From the NCBI RefSeq assembly GCF_000380245.2, contig NZ_HG428746.1:51311-115310 (forward strand): a DNA stretch of 64,000 nt, read 5' to 3'. The translations under genes were made by a program, and so were the position numbers. Each line of letters begins with the position of its first letter. Position 1 is the stretch's first letter. Of the stretch, positions 1 through 7,086 are shown one piece after another. The stretch comes from Bacillus massiliigorillae. GTDB taxonomy: Bacteria; Bacillota; Bacilli; Bacillales; DSM-1321. The notes under the pieces are model-generated. The model ran no database searches. It saw only the letters and a list, made by a program, of their open reading frames with translations, and had not been told where the DNA came from.

Positions 1-69
1 ACAACTGATGGGTTTTAACATACTATCAATTTTTAAAAAAAGAGGGGTTCTTTTCATTATCATCAGGTT

Positions 70-1029
70 TTATTTACTAATACCTTCTGAAACTTCTTTC
101 ACCATTTGTGCTACTGATTCTAAACCGCCACCAGCTAAATACCAAATTTCTGGATCTAAGCTAATGATCTTATCATTTTTAGCAGCGTTTGTTTTACCAA
201 CGATTTCGTTTTGAACTGTTTCTTTTAATGTTGATTGTTCACCAACTGCTGCATCACGATCAATTACAAATAAGTAATCTGGGTTTTTATCCAATACATA
301 CTCAGCTGTTACGTCATTACCGTGAGTAGATTCTTTAATATCTTTATCAGCAGGCGTTACACCTAATACATCATGGATTAATCCAAAACGAGACCCTGCG
401 CCATATGCGCTAAGTTGTTTTGCATTTGAAAGAACGATTAAACCTTTTTTATCAGCTGGTACTTTTGCTTTTGTATCTTCAATTGCTTTATCAATATCAG
501 CAAGTTTTGTTTTTGCTTCATCTTCTTTACCGAAGATTTCTGCTAAAGTTTCAACGTTTTTCTTAAATGAATTGATATAATCTGTTGTATCTACAGCTTG
601 ATAAATAGTTGGTGCGATTTCTGCAAACTTATCATATGAATCTGCTTGACGTCCTGAAATGATAATTAAATCTGGCTCTGCTTCTTTAATTGCTTCAAAA
701 TCTGGCTCTTTTAAACCACCAGCATTAGCAATCTCTTCTTTATCATATTGAGATAAATAGCTTGGGATATTTTGTTTTGGTAAACCAACTACTGAATCAC
801 CAACGCCTAAAGCATCCATTGTATCAAGTGAACCGAAGTCAAAAACAACTACTTTTTTAGGGTTTTTCTCAACTTTTGTTTCACCATATTCATGCTTAAC
901 TGTTACTACTTCTTCTTTCTTGTCATCACCTGATGTTTTTTCGTCTTCTTTTGATGTATCGTTGCTGCCACAAGCTGCAAGTACAACTGTAAATAATGCT
1001 AATAAGAATACTAACAATGATTTCTTCAT
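70..1029 (-). CDS. yclQ: Siderophore-binding lipoprotein YclQ (petrobactin type)
   Basis: Substrate-binding lipoprotein of an iron-siderophore ABC importer, anchored outside the membrane. The 319-aa product has a signal peptide and a lipobox ending at Cys20 (VLAAC), then a charged linker. The mature part strongly resembles B. subtilis YclQ: VVVFDFGSLDT, KEPDFEAI, PDLIIISGRQ, and WYLAGGGLES near the C terminus. B. subtilis YclQ binds petrobactin and precursors; the ligand here is inferred. A GTG/ATG-rich extension upstream is open to 1104, but the start at 1029 has AAAGGAG at good spacing and begins the signal peptide. It is the last gene of the four-gene operon and starts 13 nt after the ATPase gene. 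Confidence 0.9.
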   Translation of the reverse strand: MKKSLLVFLLALFTVVLAACGSNDTSKEDEKTSGDDKKEEVVTVKHEYGETKVEKNPKKVVVFDFGSLDTMDALGVGDSVVGLPKQNIPSYLSQYDKEEIANAGGLKEPDFEAIKEAEPDLIIISGRQADSYDKFAEIAPTIYQAVDTTDYINSFKKNVETLAEIFGKEDEAKTKLADIDKAIEDTKAKVPADKKGLIVLSNAKQLSAYGAGSRFGLIHDVLGVTPADKDIKESTHGNDVTAEYVLDKNPDYLFVIDRDAAVGEQSTLKETVQNEIVGKTNAAKNDKIISLDPEIWYLAGGGLESVAQMVKEVSEGISK

Positions 1030-1042
1030 GTCTTCTACTCCT

Positions 1043-1801
1043 TTATGAAAAATACACACATATTTTTTGACAATTGAAATTCTGGATAGATATGTCCATA
1101 TCATAAATCTCTTTCAAAATTGGCGAGCTTATAATTTCATCTGCAGGTCCTTCTTTGATTACCTTGCCATCCTTTAGGGCAACAATATAATCAGAATATA
1201 CAGAAGCAAAGTTAATATCATGAATAACGATAATAATCGTCTTATTTAATTCATCCACGAGCTTGCGAAGAATTTTCATGATTTGTACAGAATGTTTCAT
1301 ATCTAAATTATTTAAAGGCTCGTCTAATAAGATATATTCGGTATCTTGTGCAATAACCATTGCAATATAAGCACGTTGTCGTTGACCACCGCTCAATTGA
1401 TCCAAGTATTTATTCTCAAATTCCTCTAATTCCATATAAGCGATAGCTTCATCTACCTTTTCCCAATCCTCTTTATTCAAGCGACCTTGAGAATATGGGA
1501 ATCGCCCAAAGGATACTAGCTCGCGAACGGTTAATCGAACATTGATATGGTTAGATTGTTTAAGAATCGAAATCTTCTTAGCTAACTCACTGCTTTTAAC
1601 TGTGCTAATATCATTACCTTCAATGATTACTTCACCTGTATCCGCTGCAATTAATCGGCTAATCATAGACAAAACAGTACTTTTCCCCGCACCATTCGGA
1701 CCGATGAAAGACGTTATTTGTCCTTTTTGAATTCTAATCGATACATCTTCTACAACGCTCTTTGACCCATACACTTTTGTAAGATTCGATACTTCTATCA
1801 T
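1043..1801 (-). CDS. yclP: Iron-siderophore ABC transporter ATPase YclP
   Basis: Cytoplasmic ATPase that powers siderophore import. The 252-aa protein has Walker A GPNGAGKST (residues 34-42), the signature LSGGQ (136-140) and Walker B ILLDEP (157-162). It belongs to the FecE/FhuC group. Its start overlaps the stop of the upstream permease gene by 4 nt, which indicates translational coupling. The last residues (NCQKICVYFS) run into the yclQ leader region and may differ from relatives. Substrate assignment comes from the neighbouring yclQ. Confidence 0.92.
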   Translation of the reverse strand: MIEVSNLTKVYGSKSVVEDVSIRIQKGQITSFIGPNGAGKSTVLSMISRLIAADTGEVIIEGNDISTVKSSELAKKISILKQSNHINVRLTVRELVSFGRFPYSQGRLNKEDWEKVDEAIAYMELEEFENKYLDQLSGGQRQRAYIAMVIAQDTEYILLDEPLNNLDMKHSVQIMKILRKLVDELNKTIIIVIHDINFASVYSDYIVALKDGKVIKEGPADEIISSPILKEIYDMDISIQNFNCQKICVYFS

Positions 1802-2745
1802 TTGCGATTCTCCTTTAGTAAAAGGTATATAAAATAAACTCCACCGACAAAGTTAATAATGACACTTAAAGTTGTTGAGAATGTAAATACTCTCTCAACG
1901 AGTAATAAACCACCAACAAGAGCGATTATACTCACCAAAATCGAGCCAACAATGACATAAGAATGCTTGTAAGTATGTATCACCTGATACGCCACATTCA
2001 CAACTAACAAACCTAGGAATGTGATTGGACCTACAAGTGCTGTACTGATGGAAATGAAAATCGCTACAACAATGAGCAATCTTCGTACCACATAATCATA
2101 ATTCACACCTAAATTAATAGCGGTGTCTCTTCCTAATGCCAAAACATCTAAATATTTCAAAAAACGCAATGCATAAAGTGTTACAACAACAATACTTATG
2201 ACAGAAATCCATAGTAAATCAGTCTGTATATTGTTAAAGCTTGCAAACATCTTTCCTTGAATCGATTGATATTCATTTGGATCAATCAATACTTGCAAAA
2301 ACGTCGACATACTAGAGAATAATGTTCCAAAAATCAAACCTAATAATAAAAGAAAGTATAGGTTTTGTCCTTCTCTTTTAAATAGTAGGCGGTAAAGCAA
2401 ACCAACGAACAAAATCATAATCGCAATTGTAATAAAAAAGTTCACGTTCTTATTTACAATGGTTTGACTTGTTGAACCTAATATAAAAATTAAGGCTGTT
2501 TGTATTAACATATATAGCGAGTCTAAACCGATAATACTCGGCGTTAATATGCGGTTATTCGTAATCGTTTGAAAGATTACTGTTGAAAAAGCAATACATC
2601 CACCTGTAATCACGATAGCAAAAATCTTCAGCCCACGTTTAGGCAAGACATAGTCTGGAAATCTTCCCACGTCTGTAAACATGAAGACGCCTACAAGGGC
2701 AATTGCAATAATTGCTAATAATCCAATTCTAGCTTTATCATTCAT
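1798..2745 (-). CDS. yclO: Iron-siderophore ABC transporter permease YclO
   Basis: Membrane permease of the FecCD/BtuC family, 315 aa, with about nine hydrophobic segments. The first begins near residue 8, and a conserved FLGLLVVN motif follows GPITFLG in the C-terminal half. It pairs with the yclN product to form the channel. It overlaps yclN by 8 nt and yclP by 4 nt, so the operon is tightly coupled. A sequence-only family call, made specific by gene order. Confidence 0.9.
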   Translation of the reverse strand: MNDKARIGLLAIIAIALVGVFMFTDVGRFPDYVLPKRGLKIFAIVITGGCIAFSTVIFQTITNNRILTPSIIGLDSLYMLIQTALIFILGSTSQTIVNKNVNFFITIAIMILFVGLLYRLLFKREGQNLYFLLLLGLIFGTLFSSMSTFLQVLIDPNEYQSIQGKMFASFNNIQTDLLWISVISIVVVTLYALRFLKYLDVLALGRDTAINLGVNYDYVVRRLLIVVAIFISISTALVGPITFLGLLVVNVAYQVIHTYKHSYVIVGSILVSIIALVGGLLLVERVFTFSTTLSVIINFVGGVYFIYLLLKENRK

Positions 2746-3712
2746 ACGCCTTTCTCCTCAAAAGTAAGTAAGCAAAGATGGCACTTCCAATTACACCTAC
2801 TGTTAGACCAATAGGAACTTCATATGGATAAATAATTAATCGCCCAAAAATGTCACAGCCTAGTATGAAGATGGCCCCTAACAGTGCTGTGTGAGGTAAA
2901 TTGTTCTTCAAATGATCACCTCGATAAATAGAGACGATATTCGGAATGATTAATCCTAGAAACGGAATACTACCAACAGTTAAAATAACAACAGCTGTTA
3001 CCATCGCTACAATCGCAAGACCGATATTAACTACACGCTTATAATTCAAACCTAGGTTTACTGCAAACTCTTCACCCATACCAGCCACTGTAAATTTATT
3101 CGCAAATAAGTATGCAATAATCATTAACGGTACGCTAATATAAATGACTTCATAATTACCCTTCATCACACCAGAAAAGCTACCTTGCAGCCATGCTGAC
3201 ATGCTTTGCATTAAATCTTGCTTATATGCAAAGAAAGTAGTAATGGATTCAATAATTCCGCCAAACATAAGTCCAACTAACGGAATAAAAATCGCATCTT
3301 TAAACTTAATCTTGTCAAGAATCTTCATGAATATAAAGGTACCTAGTAACGCAAAGAAAAAGGAGATAAGAATCTTTTGAGTCATTGTTGCTGATGTAAA
3401 CAGCATCATACTTACTAAGATTCCTAATTGTGCTGAATCCATTGTTCCAGCTGTTGTAGGTGAAACAAACTTGTTTCTCGTTAACTGCTGCATAATTAAA
3501 CCACAAACACTTAAGCTAACCCCTGCAACAATAATACTTATTAATCTTGGAATACGACTAATAATTAATACATCCCACTGATCATTACTCAAGTTAAACA
3601 AATCAAGTGGAGAAATATTTGTCACACCAATGAATAGGCTTGTTATTGATAATATTATAAGTAGTACAACTAGATATCTCTTCTTCATAGGTAGCCTCTC
3701 TTTAACATTCAT
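2738..3712 (-). CDS. yclN: Iron-siderophore ABC transporter permease YclN
   Basis: First gene of the siderophore operon and the second FecCD-family permease (324 aa). It shows multiple membrane segments and the family motif PFLGLIIPNIV in the C-terminal half. Two starts are possible: the one at 3712 gives MNVKERLP, and an in-frame ATG at 3688 gives MKKRYLVVLL. The latter has AGAGAGGCTACCT-like spacing and a more typical N terminus, so the start is uncertain by 8 residues. A Fur box lies 144 nt upstream, so iron repression is expected. Confidence 0.88.
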   Translation of the reverse strand: MNVKERLPMKKRYLVVLLIILSITSLFIGVTNISPLDLFNLSNDQWDVLIISRIPRLISIIVAGVSLSVCGLIMQQLTRNKFVSPTTAGTMDSAQLGILVSMMLFTSATMTQKILISFFFALLGTFIFMKILDKIKFKDAIFIPLVGLMFGGIIESITTFFAYKQDLMQSMSAWLQGSFSGVMKGNYEVIYISVPLMIIAYLFANKFTVAGMGEEFAVNLGLNYKRVVNIGLAIVAMVTAVVILTVGSIPFLGLIIPNIVSIYRGDHLKNNLPHTALLGAIFILGCDIFGRLIIYPYEVPIGLTVGVIGSAIFAYLLLRRKAYE

Positions 3713-3744
3713 CTCTTGACTAGGATGTTTAATTCATTTAGTAA

Positions 3745-3763
3745 AGATTATCATTCTCAATTA
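3745..3763 (-). promoter_or_regulatory. Weak second Fur-like box
   Basis: The minus strand reads TGAGAATGATAATCT, which matches about 11 of 15 positions of the 7-1-7 Fur consensus. It lies 33 nt before yclN, between the strong box and the gene. Inferred only. Confidence 0.45.
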
Positions 3764-3855
3764 CTTTTGTAAAAAATTTAGGCTGCTATAGCGTTTAATC
3801 GCGAAGCCACCATTTTTCACGTGTGTATACTGAAAATATAACTTACATATCAAAT

Positions 3856-3870
3856 GATAATGATTATCAT
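3856..3870 (-). promoter_or_regulatory. Fur box of the yclNOPQ operon
   Basis: TGATAATGATTATCA is a perfect 7-1-7 Fur box and extends to AATGATAATGATTATCATT. It is the obvious iron-responsive operator for the siderophore operon to its left. Confidence 0.85.
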
Positions 3871-3954
3871 TATAGTTTGTCAATGATTATTTACTTATTT
3901 ATCAATAATTTGAATAAATATTCTTTCAAATCCCGACTTATTTAACACTAAAAA

Positions 3955-3999
3955 GAAGGCTACCCAAAAGTGATTTCCATTCACTTTTAGATAGCCTTC
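3955..3999. terminator. Terminator hairpin, R1 family copy A
   Basis: Imperfect inverted repeat with arms 3955-3973 and 3981-3999. The inner stem AAAAGTGA/TCACTTTT is the core shared by a family of terminators in this window (see findings). It lies about 50 nt past the stop of the small minus-strand gene that ends at 4051. Confidence 0.7.
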
Positions 4000-4050
4000 A
4001 TCTAATATTGGCTTGTAGTTAAAGAAAATAATTCTTTTCTCCCTAATACA

Positions 4051-4398
4051 TTACTCATCATAATGCGCCATATTTAATTCGTGACTTCCTAAAATATTCA
4101 TTGACTCAATATAATTCCGAGTTCCCTCATCTCCTAATTCATAAAGCTTTTCATATAACTGAATTAAAGAGTGATCATATTGATCATTTGCTTTATCATG
4201 ATGATATTCTAAAAAAGGTATATGTGATCTTATATATGTTTGCACATCATGATGATAAAGTTCATTTACAATTTGATTAATCTCTTCATATTGCTCATTT
4301 GTTGCATGAATAACAAAATGTCCACCTTGTTCTGGTGTGTTCACCGAAATCCTTCCACTCTGAACATCCACATAATAAACATTCTCGTCCTTATCCAA
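4051..4398 (-). CDS. Hypothetical protein, 115 aa
   Basis: Soluble, acidic, His- and Tyr-rich protein with no recognised domain. The N-terminal part (DENVYYVDVQSG) looks like a small beta-structure; the rest is helical (EEINQIVNELYHH, HSLIQLYEKLYELGDEGT). No signal peptide or membrane segment. Codon use is normal for the window. An ATG at 4407 directly abuts the AAAGGAG sequence with no spacing, so the TTG at 4398 (8-9 nt after it) is the more likely start. It lies alone between the siderophore operon and an orphan siderophore-binding protein; no function is claimed. Confidence 0.7.
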   Translation of the reverse strand: MDKDENVYYVDVQSGRISVNTPEQGGHFVIHATNEQYEEINQIVNELYHHDVQTYIRSHIPFLEYHHDKANDQYDHSLIQLYEKLYELGDEGTRNYIESMNILGSHELNMAHYDE

Positions 4399-4504
4399 AA
4401 CCAACATCTCCTTTATTAAGAAGATTTACTATAGGAGTATATTTTACACCTTTTACTTTTTGGTAAATAAACAAGATATACAAATACAATACTTTATCTT
4501 TACT

Positions 4505-5440
4505 CTACTGGCTTTGGGTCAAATCTTTTACGATTTTATCCATCATTTTATCAAGAGTAATCGGATCAGAGAAAGAAGCAGTACGTTCATCCAAAAGGAA
4601 TACACGATTGTTTTTAACGGCTGGTAAGTTCATCCAAATTGTACTATTCTGGACTGGGTTGTTATTCGCATCAGCACTGGTACTTAAATAGATATAATCT
4701 CCAGCATAATGAGGGATACTTTCTATTGGAACTTCCAATAAAGGTACCCTATCAATGATATTGTGTTGAACAAGCTGAGGGGCTTTCAATTCTAAAGCAT
4801 CATAAATCACTTCTCCCCCATGCCCTGCTTGATTTCCATATACATTTACTCCATTAGCTGTTTGTTGCATAATAGAAATCGTTTTGTTCCCTATAAACTT
4901 TTGCACGATATCTTTATTGATGGTTACTTTTTCTTCCCATTTAGCCAACCAAGCTTCTGCTTCTTTTTCTTTTCTGACTAAGTGCCCAAGTGCCATCATT
5001 TTCTGAAGATAATTCCTTTTATCCCAATCAAAAGCCACAGTAGGAGCAACACCCTGAAGGTCTTCTATACTTTCATCTGATATTTCTGCAATAATTAAGT
5101 CGGGCTCTAGCATCATAATCTCTTCTAATGCATCGCTTGAAACAGCTTCTGTTCCCTCAAGCATCCCTTTAAAATATGGATTTTCAAACGCTAGTTTCGG
5201 TACAGCTACTGGGTGAATACCTAATTGCAAAAGATATCCAACATATGGCGTTGATAAAACGACTATCTTTTGTGGATTTTCTGGTACATCAATAATTCCA
5301 TTATCAGCTTCGAATGCAAAAAATGGATTTTCTTTCTTTACATCCTCAACTTCTTCTTCATCCTTCTTATTACTACAAGCACTCACGGTTACACATATAC
5401 ATACAAGCAGGAATATCCATGCGTTTATTTTTCTTTTCAT
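4505..5440 (-). CDS. Orphan iron-siderophore-binding lipoprotein
   Basis: Extracellular substrate-binding lipoprotein of the FhuD/FeuA type (class III, TroA-like fold). The 311-aa product has a signal peptide with lipobox VSAC (Cys22). Family signatures are VPENPQKIVVLS near residue 55, LEPDLIIAE, and a C-terminal TLDKMMDKIVKDL helix. No permease or ATPase is adjacent, so it probably feeds another importer, possibly the yclNOP products 750 nt away. The start is the ATG at 5440, which begins a good signal peptide; an upstream TTG at 5452 sits on the Shine-Dalgarno sequence. I see no Fur box in its upstream region. Confidence 0.82.
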   Translation of the reverse strand: MKRKINAWIFLLVCICVTVSACSNKKDEEEVEDVKKENPFFAFEADNGIIDVPENPQKIVVLSTPYVGYLLQLGIHPVAVPKLAFENPYFKGMLEGTEAVSSDALEEIMMLEPDLIIAEISDESIEDLQGVAPTVAFDWDKRNYLQKMMALGHLVRKEKEAEAWLAKWEEKVTINKDIVQKFIGNKTISIMQQTANGVNVYGNQAGHGGEVIYDALELKAPQLVQHNIIDRVPLLEVPIESIPHYAGDYIYLSTSADANNNPVQNSTIWMNLPAVKNNRVFLLDERTASFSDPITLDKMMDKIVKDLTQSQ

Positions 5441-5546
5441 AACTGCGTTCAACCTCTTCTATATAACTCACTGCCCCTATTGTATAGTAACCTTAACGCT
5501 TATTCTAATGTGAAACTTTGGAAAAATTGAATAAAAATCAGAAAAA

Positions 5547-5580
5547 CCGATTTCTCATCTAGGAAGAAATCGGCTTTTAA
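5547..5580. terminator. Terminator hairpin
   Basis: Stem CCGATTTCT/AGAAATCGG flanked by A-runs and T-runs on the respective strands. It lies just beyond the stop of the ywnB-like gene, whose transcript reads leftward into it. Confidence 0.7.
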
Positions 5581-5601
5581 TATATTCGGAAAGATATCTA
5601 T

Positions 5602-6234
5602 TTAACTCTTCTCACTAACAACAGTGAAGCGCTTATTTACATATGCTGCATTTTCAATCTCATCTACTAACGCAATAGCAAAATCAGCATAACTAATATA
5701 GCTATCACCTGTGCTGTTTACTAATAAATGATCTTGACCAATTGAATAACTGCCTGTACGAGCACCTTCTGGATCAAAGAATGCAGACGGGCTAATAAAC
5801 GTCCACGTGATGTTAGCTTCTTGTAAATCCAAAAAGTTTTTGAATTGATTTTTTGCTGTTGGGACGAATATTTCTGGAAAATCAGGAGTGTCAACAAGAC
5901 GTATTGTGTTAGCTTTATCAACAAATAGACTGCCTGCACCACCAACCACGATTAAACGAGTAGAAGCACCTTCAAAAATGTCAATTAAGTGTTTGCCGAC
6001 TATAACGTGCTGTTCCTCATGACCAATTGGTGCACCAAATGCATTAACGATCACATCAAATGCTTTAACATCATCTTTCGTTAAAAATAAAATATCTTTT
6101 TCAATATATGGCACATCTTTCGTTAGTTTTGATGCTGAACGCACGATAGCTGTAACATCTAGCCCCCTTGAAAGTGCCTCGTTTACAATTTTCGAGCCTG
6201 CTTTTCCTGTAGCACCAATGATTGCAATTTTCAT
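5602..6234 (-). CDS. ywnB: NAD(P)-binding protein, YwnB-like (NmrA/atypical SDR)
   Basis: Cytoplasmic 210-aa Rossmann-fold protein of the NAD(P)H-binding/NmrA-like group. The N terminus has the nucleotide loop GATGKAGSKIV at residues 7-17. IVVGGAGSLF and a WTFISPSAFF segment follow, as in B. subtilis YwnB. Such proteins lack a full SDR catalytic triad and are often redox-sensing or quinone-linked; the exact reaction is unknown. It lies 70 nt downstream of an Rrf2 regulator gene on the same strand, with a palindromic operator (6261-6277) between them, so it is the likely regulated partner. Confidence 0.85.
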   Translation of the reverse strand: MKIAIIGATGKAGSKIVNEALSRGLDVTAIVRSASKLTKDVPYIEKDILFLTKDDVKAFDVIVNAFGAPIGHEEQHVIVGKHLIDIFEGASTRLIVVGGAGSLFVDKANTIRLVDTPDFPEIFVPTAKNQFKNFLDLQEANITWTFISPSAFFDPEGARTGSYSIGQDHLLVNSTGDSYISYADFAIALVDEIENAAYVNKRFTVVSEKS

Positions 6235-6260
6235 TATAAATGCCCCCTATTTTATTTTTT

Positions 6261-6277
6261 GTAACAATAATTGTTAC
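6261..6277. promoter_or_regulatory. Palindromic operator upstream of ywnB (Rrf2 site)
   Basis: GTAACAAT-A-ATTGTTAC is a perfect 8-bp inverted repeat with a 1-nt centre, 27 nt before ywnB. A matching site (GTAAC-N7-GTTAC) lies before the regulator gene at 6732-6748. Confidence 0.75.
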
Positions 6278-6303
6278 ATAAGTGATGAAATGAAAACCAG
6301 TTA

Positions 6304-6726
6304 TTAATCAAACTGGTTTAACACTTGATTTAGCGATTGCTTCGCTAGATCCTTTTCTGTATTTTGTTGAATGTTTTGAAACATGGTTCCAAGTGTTGAT
6401 TCAATTTGGCGACCAACATTGCAATTCATGTTCGCATTTTGATGTACGGAAAAAAGCGTATTTTTCGGATCTACTGCACGCAAAATATCTAAAAACGAAA
6501 TGTCTTCTGGCGATTTACACAACTCAAGTCCTCTATTACCGTGAACAGCTCTTAGCAAACCTGCCTTTTTTAAGGCACTAATCATACGGCGAACGACAAC
6601 AGGGTTCGTTTGAATACTGCCTGCAATCCATTCAGAATTGAGCCTCTCCGAATCATTCGACAAAGCGACTATTGATAAAATGTGTATACCGATTGCTAAT
6701 CGAGTATTAACCATTTCATCCACCAC
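6304..6726 (-). CDS. ywnA: Rrf2-family transcription regulator, YwnA-like
   Basis: DNA-binding repressor of 136-140 aa. It has an N-terminal winged helix (RLAIGIHILSIVAL; SIQTNPVVVRRMISALKKAGLL) and the family glycine/charge motif GNRGLELCK. It has a Cys in the helix (LELCKSP) and another in the C-terminal part (MNCNVG), but not the three-Cys Fe-S cluster of IscR/NsrR, so it is a YwnA-type member. The start could be 6726 or the ATG at 6714 (MVNTRLA). It is followed by ywnB, and both promoters carry the same palindrome, which indicates autoregulation. Confidence 0.88.
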   Translation of the reverse strand: MVDEMVNTRLAIGIHILSIVALSNDSERLNSEWIAGSIQTNPVVVRRMISALKKAGLLRAVHGNRGLELCKSPEDISFLDILRAVDPKNTLFSVHQNANMNCNVGRQIESTLGTMFQNIQQNTEKDLAKQSLNQVLNQFD

Positions 6727-6731
6727 CTTCT

Positions 6732-6748
6732 GTAACTATTATAGTTAC
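6732..6748. promoter_or_regulatory. Palindromic operator upstream of ywnA
   Basis: GTAACTAT-T-ATAGTTAC, a perfect 8-bp inverted repeat just upstream of the Rrf2 gene. It shares the outer GTAAC/GTTAC half-sites with the 6261 palindrome. Confidence 0.75.
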
Positions 6749-7022
6749 TAATGTTGCAACATGCAAATCTTTGGATCACTTGCGGAAATAACTTAACCAT
6801 AAAAATTCTTTACATATTATTATACAAGGTAGTATCTTACTATGACTTTCTTCGTGATGCTAGAAAGTAATAATACCTCTATCCTAAAAGACCTTTTTAT
6901 TTTTATCAATAAAAGAACGATTTCAAGAATAAAGGACTAGGAATATGGATGCGTAATAGCAAGAAAAAATATTTATAAAAAGAAGGATTTTTCTTCATTT
7001 GTAAGAATATATACATTTAACA
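6749..7022. other. Intergenic region between ywnA and the YhgE-like gene
   Basis: AT-rich divergent promoter region. I see no ORF with a ribosome binding site and no convincing hairpin apart from the palindromes at its two ends. Confidence 0.5.
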
Positions 7023-7050
7023 GATAAAATGAATGACCATTCATTTTATC
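7023..7050. promoter_or_regulatory. Perfect palindrome, probable TetR-type operator
   Basis: GATAAAATGAATG-AC-CATTCATTTTATC: 13-bp perfect arms (7023-7035, 7038-7050). The TGAATG...CATTCA core is typical of TetR-family operators in Bacillus. It lies 37 nt before the YhgE-like start. No TetR gene is adjacent. Confidence 0.7.
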
Positions 7051-7086
7051 TGTAGCTTTATCAATCTAACTAAATGGAGGTTATGT

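Noticed and set aside
5270..5530. 86-aa plus-strand ORF
   Set aside because: Antisense to the orphan lipoprotein gene; hydrophobic pattern comes from the signal peptide.
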